DNA of 64,000 bases, from the NCBI RefSeq assembly GCF_013149785.1, contig NZ_JABEZU010000002.1, positions 248,001 through 312,000 on the forward strand, written 5' to 3'. The notes below the pieces were generated by a model. It did not search any database, had not been told where the DNA came from, and saw only the letters and a program-made list of their open reading frames with translations. Origin of the DNA: Isoptericola halotolerans (GTDB lineage: Bacteria; Actinomycetota; Actinomycetes; Actinomycetales; Cellulomonadaceae). This document shows, piece by piece, positions 61,087 through 64,000 of this stretch (the first letter of the stretch is position 1; every line of letters starts with the position of its first letter). Position numbers and translations under genes: made by a program.

Positions 61087-62517
61087 GTGACCTTGCACCT
61101 GTATGACACTGCCACGCGCGCCGTGCGCGAGCTCGTCCCGCGCACCCCGGGCAAGGTCGGCATCTACCTGTGCGGCGCCACCGTCCAGTCGTCCCCCCAC
61201 GTGGGCCACCTGCGCCCGGCCGTCGCCTTCGACGTGCTGCGGCGCTGGCTGCTGCGCCAGGGGCTGGACGTCACGCTCATCCGCAACATCACGGACATCG
61301 ACGACAAGATCCTCGCCAAGGCCTCCGCGGCCGGGGTCGAGTGGTGGGCGCACGCCGCCGTCTACGAGCGGGCGTTCACCGCCGCGTACGACGCGCTGGG
61401 CGTCCTGGCACCCACCTACGAACCGCGTGCCACCCAGCACGTGCCGCAGATGGTCGACCTCATGGAGCGTCTCGTCGAGCGCGGCCACGCCTACGCCACG
61501 GGGCCCGGCAACGTGTGGTTCGACGTCCGTTCCTGGCCCTCGTACGGCGAGCTGACGTCGCAACGTCTCGAGGACCTCAACCCCGAGTCCACCGACGACG
61601 CCGTCGCGACGGAGAAGCGCGACCCGCACGACTTCGCGCTGTGGAAGGCCGCGCGCCCCGGCGAGCCGGGGACCGCGGCCTGGGACACCCCGTACGGCCG
61701 GGGCCGGCCGGGCTGGCACCTCGAGTGCTCGGCGATGGCGCACCGCTACCTGGGTGAGTCGTTCGACATCCACGGCGGCGGGCTCGACCTGCGCTTCCCG
61801 CACCACGAGAACGAGCAGGCCCAGTCCCGGGCGGCCGGCTACGGGTTCGCCGACCGGTGGATGCACTCGGCCTGGGTGACGCAGCAGGGCGTCAAGATGA
61901 GCAAGTCCCTCGGCAACGGGCTGCTCGTGGAGGAGCTGCTCGCCAAGGCGCCCGCCCCCGTGGTCCGGTACGCCCTGGCAGCCGTCCAGTACCGCTCCAT
62001 GCTGGAGTGGGGTCCCGACACCCTGGACGAGGCCCGCGCCACCTGGGAGCGGCTGCGCGGGTTCGTCGGCCGCGCCACCGAGCGGGTCGGTGACGTGTCC
62101 CGGGCGGAGGCCGCCGGCGCGATCCTCCCGCAGGCCTTCGCGGCTGCCATGGACGACGACCTCAACGTCCCCGCCGCGCTCGCCGTCGTGCACGAGACGT
62201 TGCGCGCCGGCAACACGGCGCTCGCCGACGCGGACGACGACGGCGCGCGAGCCGCGCTCGTCGCGCTGCGGGGCATGCTGGACGTGCTGGGCCTGGACCC
62301 GGCCGACCCCCAGTGGGTCGACACCACCGACACGAAGGTCGCCGACGCGCTGGACGCCGTCGTGCGTGCCGAGCTCGACGCCCGGGCCGCCGCACGTGCG
62401 GCGAAGGACTGGGCGACCAGCGACGCGATCCGGGACCGCCTCGCGGCGGCCGGCGTCGTCGTGCAGGACTCACCCGACGGCGCCCGATGGACGCTGTCCA
62501 CAGCCGAGGAGAACTGA
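61087..62517 (+). CDS. cysS: Cysteinyl-tRNA synthetase
   Basis: The 476-residue class I synthetase has a zinc Cys in [18 protein letters not shown], which also contains the HIGH-type motif. [11 protein letters not shown] and the KMSKS loop [11 protein letters not shown] are intact. A C-terminal DALR-like domain is present. Full length and the presence of the anticodon domain distinguish it from MshC. Its stop overlaps the rlmB start by one base (TGATG). Confidence 0.96.
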   Translation: MTLHLYDTATRAVRELVPRTPGKVGIYLCGATVQSSPHVGHLRPAVAFDVLRRWLLRQGLDVTLIRNITDIDDKILAKASAAGVEWWAHAAVYERAFTAAYDALGVLAPTYEPRATQHVPQMVDLMERLVERGHAYATGPGNVWFDVRSWPSYGELTSQRLEDLNPESTDDAVATEKRDPHDFALWKAARPGEPGTAAWDTPYGRGRPGWHLECSAMAHRYLGESFDIHGGGLDLRFPHHENEQAQSRAAGYGFADRWMHSAWVTQQGVKMSKSLGNGLLVEELLAKAPAPVVRYALAAVQYRSMLEWGPDTLDEARATWERLRGFVGRATERVGDVSRAEAAGAILPQAFAAAMDDDLNVPAALAVVHETLRAGNTALADADDDGARAALVALRGMLDVLGLDPADPQWVDTTDTKVADALDAVVRAELDARAAARAAKDWATSDAIRDRLAAAGVVVQDSPDGARWTLSTAEEN

Positions 62518-63503
62518 TGGCGGGCAACTCGCAGCGACCGGGCGCGAAGCGCAAGGAAGGCACCAAGAAGGGTGCGCAGGTCGGCACCGGCGGTCACAGC
62601 CGCAAGGCTCTGCAGGGCAAGGGACCGACGCCGAAGGCCGAGGACCGCACCTACCACCCCGCGCACAAGAAGAAGGTCGCCGCCGAGAAGCGCCAGGCCT
62701 CGCAGAGCGCCCAGGGCGCCCGCAAGGGTGTCGCCCGCGGGACGCGCAAGGCCACCGGTGGCGCCGAGGTCGTGGCGGGCCGCAACGCCGTCCTGGAGGC
62801 CCTGCGCACGCAGGCGCCGGTGACCGCGGTGCACATCGCCGACCGCATCGACCACGACGACCGCACCCGCGAGATCCTCGAGCTCGCGTCGATGCGCGGA
62901 GCCCGGCTCCTGGAGTCCTCGAGGGGTGCGCTCGACCAGCTCACCGAGGGCTCCGTGCACCAGGGCGTGGCGCTGGAGGTGCCGCCGTACGAGTACGCGT
63001 CGGTCGACGACCTCCTCGACGCCGCCGCCGAGGCGGACGAGCCGCCGCTGATCGTGGCCCTCGACTCCGTGACGGACCCGCGCAACCTCGGTGCGGTGCT
63101 GCGGTCGGCCGGGGCGTTCGGGGCGCACGGCGTGCTGGTGCCCTCGCGACGCTCGGCCTCCATGACGGCGTCGGCCTGGAAGGTGTCGGCCGGGGCGGCG
63201 GCTCGGGTGCCGGTCGCCAAGGAGACGAACCTGGCGAGGACGCTGACCGAGCTCAAGAAGTCCGGCGTCTTCGTCGTGGGTCTCGACGCCGGGGGCGACA
63301 CCGCGGTGCGCGAGCTCGCCTTCGCCACGGACCCCCTGGTGATCGTCGTCGGGTCCGAGGGCAAGGGCCTGTCGCGGCTGGTCCGCGAGACGTGCGACGC
63401 CGTCGCGTCCATCCCGATCGCCTCGTCCGTGGAGTCGCTCAACGCCGGTGTGGCCGCGGGGATCGCGCTCTACGAGGTCGCCCAGGCCCGCACCTCGCGG
63501 TAG
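62517..63503 (+). CDS. rlmB: 23S rRNA (guanosine-2'-O)-methyltransferase
   Basis: The 328-residue SpoU-family methyltransferase modifies a conserved G in the 23S peptidyl-transferase region. Residues about 1-80 are a Lys/Arg/Gly-rich extension that probably binds RNA. Then comes a substrate-binding domain (VVAGRNAVLEALRT) and the knotted SAM domain with NLGAVLRSAGAFG, GSEGKGLSRLVRE and PIASSVESLNAGVAAGI. It is translationally coupled to cysS. Confidence 0.94.
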   Translation: MAGNSQRPGAKRKEGTKKGAQVGTGGHSRKALQGKGPTPKAEDRTYHPAHKKKVAAEKRQASQSAQGARKGVARGTRKATGGAEVVAGRNAVLEALRTQAPVTAVHIADRIDHDDRTREILELASMRGARLLESSRGALDQLTEGSVHQGVALEVPPYEYASVDDLLDAAAEADEPPLIVALDSVTDPRNLGAVLRSAGAFGAHGVLVPSRRSASMTASAWKVSAGAAARVPVAKETNLARTLTELKKSGVFVVGLDAGGDTAVRELAFATDPLVIVVGSEGKGLSRLVRETCDAVASIPIASSVESLNAGVAAGIALYEVAQARTSR

Positions 63504-63534
63504 CGGGGGTGACGCACGATCCGGCGCGGTGGGG

Positions 63535-64000
63535 TCAGCCCGCCGGGTCGTCGTCCGGGTCCGCCGCGGCGTAGTGGAAGTAGTCCGCCTCGGGCCCGGC
63601 CTCGGGCTCGTCGCCGGGCGCGAGGCCGAGGATCGCCTTCTCGTCAGGACGGTGCTGGAGCACGTTCTCGACGTACGAGGCGACCGTCTCGGGCATCGGC
63701 ACGTCGCGCTGCGCCCGCTCGGAGATGAACCAGCGGTGGTCGAGGATCTCGTGGTAGAGCTGGGCGGGCTCGAGCTTGCGGCGCAGCTCTCGCGGGACGG
63801 CGCGGATGGTCGGGTGGAAGACGTTCTGCAGCCAGTCGTGCGCGACGAGCTGCTCGTCCTCCTCCTGGCGCTCGGTCGCGGCCTGGTAGGAGTCGAGGTC
63901 GTTGAGCAGACGTCGCGCCTGGTTGTCCTGGACGTCCAGCCCGGTGAGCTTGAGCAGGCGCCGTGAGTGGTGCCCGGCGTCGACGACCTGGGGCTGGATC
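63535..64000 (-). CDS. DUF4032 domain protein, C-terminal part
   Basis: The frame is open from the window end to a TGA at 63535, giving 154 residues of the C-terminus. Conserved stretches are VAHDWLQNVFHPTIRAIP, LYHEILDHRWFISERA and VENVLQHRPDEKAI, which match the DUF4032 family (often with an N-terminal lipopolysaccharide-kinase-like region). The end is Asp/Ala/Pro-rich. The start is outside the window. Function unknown. Confidence 0.82.
   Translation of the reverse strand, partial: IQPQVVDAGHHSRRLLKLTGLDVQDNQARRLLNDLDSYQAATERQEEDEQLVAHDWLQNVFHPTIRAVPRELRRKLEPAQLYHEILDHRWFISERAQRDVPMPETVASYVENVLQHRPDEKAILGLAPGDEPEAGPEADYFHYAAADPDDDPAG

Noticed and set aside
63504-63534. tRNA gene after rlmB
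   Set aside because: The interval is only about 30 bp and no cloverleaf fits; no tRNA was recognised elsewhere in the window either.

Overview
The window is chromosomal DNA of a very GC-rich actinobacterium. The gene set (mycothiol MshA, coenzyme F420 genes cofC/cofD, a deazaflavin-dependent reductase, Lsr2, CarD, SenX3-RegX3, DUF3180, DUF2520, DUF4032) and the order ftsH-folE-folP-folB/K-...-panC-panD-nadB-...-lysS-lsr2 point to the order Micrococcales, probably near Cellulomonadaceae/Promicromonosporaceae. That placement is an inference from gene content and synteny. No rRNA, tRNA, CRISPR array, prophage or insertion sequence was recognised, and no gene-free stretch exceeds 300 bases.

Layout. 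1-4.8 kb: the end of an Fe-S oxidoreductase, a nitroreductase, and a MocR-type regulator divergent from two tandem aldo/keto reductases. 4.8-6.8 kb: the F420 genes cofD-cofC and a thiamine-binding-like protein. 6.9-13.8 kb: a RAMA-domain protein, a quinone oxidoreductase, a coiled-coil protein, a VOC protein, metX, and an HxlR regulator divergent from a quinone reductase. 13.9-15.8 kb: a WXG100-like cassette of three genes. 15.8-19.4 kb: an ABC-2 exporter divergent from a NarL-type two-component system. 19.4-24.2 kb: alcohol dehydrogenase, metY, ppa, dacB. 24.3-39.9 kb: a DUF2342 protein, tilS-hpt, then a tightly coupled 11-gene run from ftsH to nadB (folate, membrane PH-domain proteins, pantothenate, NAD). 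39.9-45.1 kb: nadC (inverted), a GntR-ABC cassette, lysS, a small membrane protein, lsr2. 45.2-48.8 kb: lactonase-mshA, an F420-type reductase, gpmA. 48.9-55.9 kb: the phosphate regulon (phoU divergent from senX3-regX3, then pstSCAB). 56-63.5 kb: a lipoprotein, carD-ispD-ispF, a lactone-oxidase/aldolase pair, cysS-rlmB, and the end of a DUF4032 gene.

How genes work together. RegX3 probably drives pstSCAB and phoU through GTTCACC-type boxes in 11-bp register. CofC/CofD would supply F420 to the deazaflavin-dependent reductase. MetX and MetY form the acetylhomoserine route to homocysteine, although they lie 8 kb apart. The ftsH-nadB run joins folate, pantothenate and NAD synthesis in one probable transcript.

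Most notable observations: ispD seems to start at CTG overlapping the carD stop; FolB and FolK are fused and carry a long tail with a YEPQPA tandem repeat; a nested palindrome of 56 bp lies inside the cofC reading frame; at least a dozen genes have a TANNNT hexamer 6-8 nt before the start codon, implying leaderless mRNAs; and several perfect palindromes or long hairpins sit at regulatory or gene-end positions.
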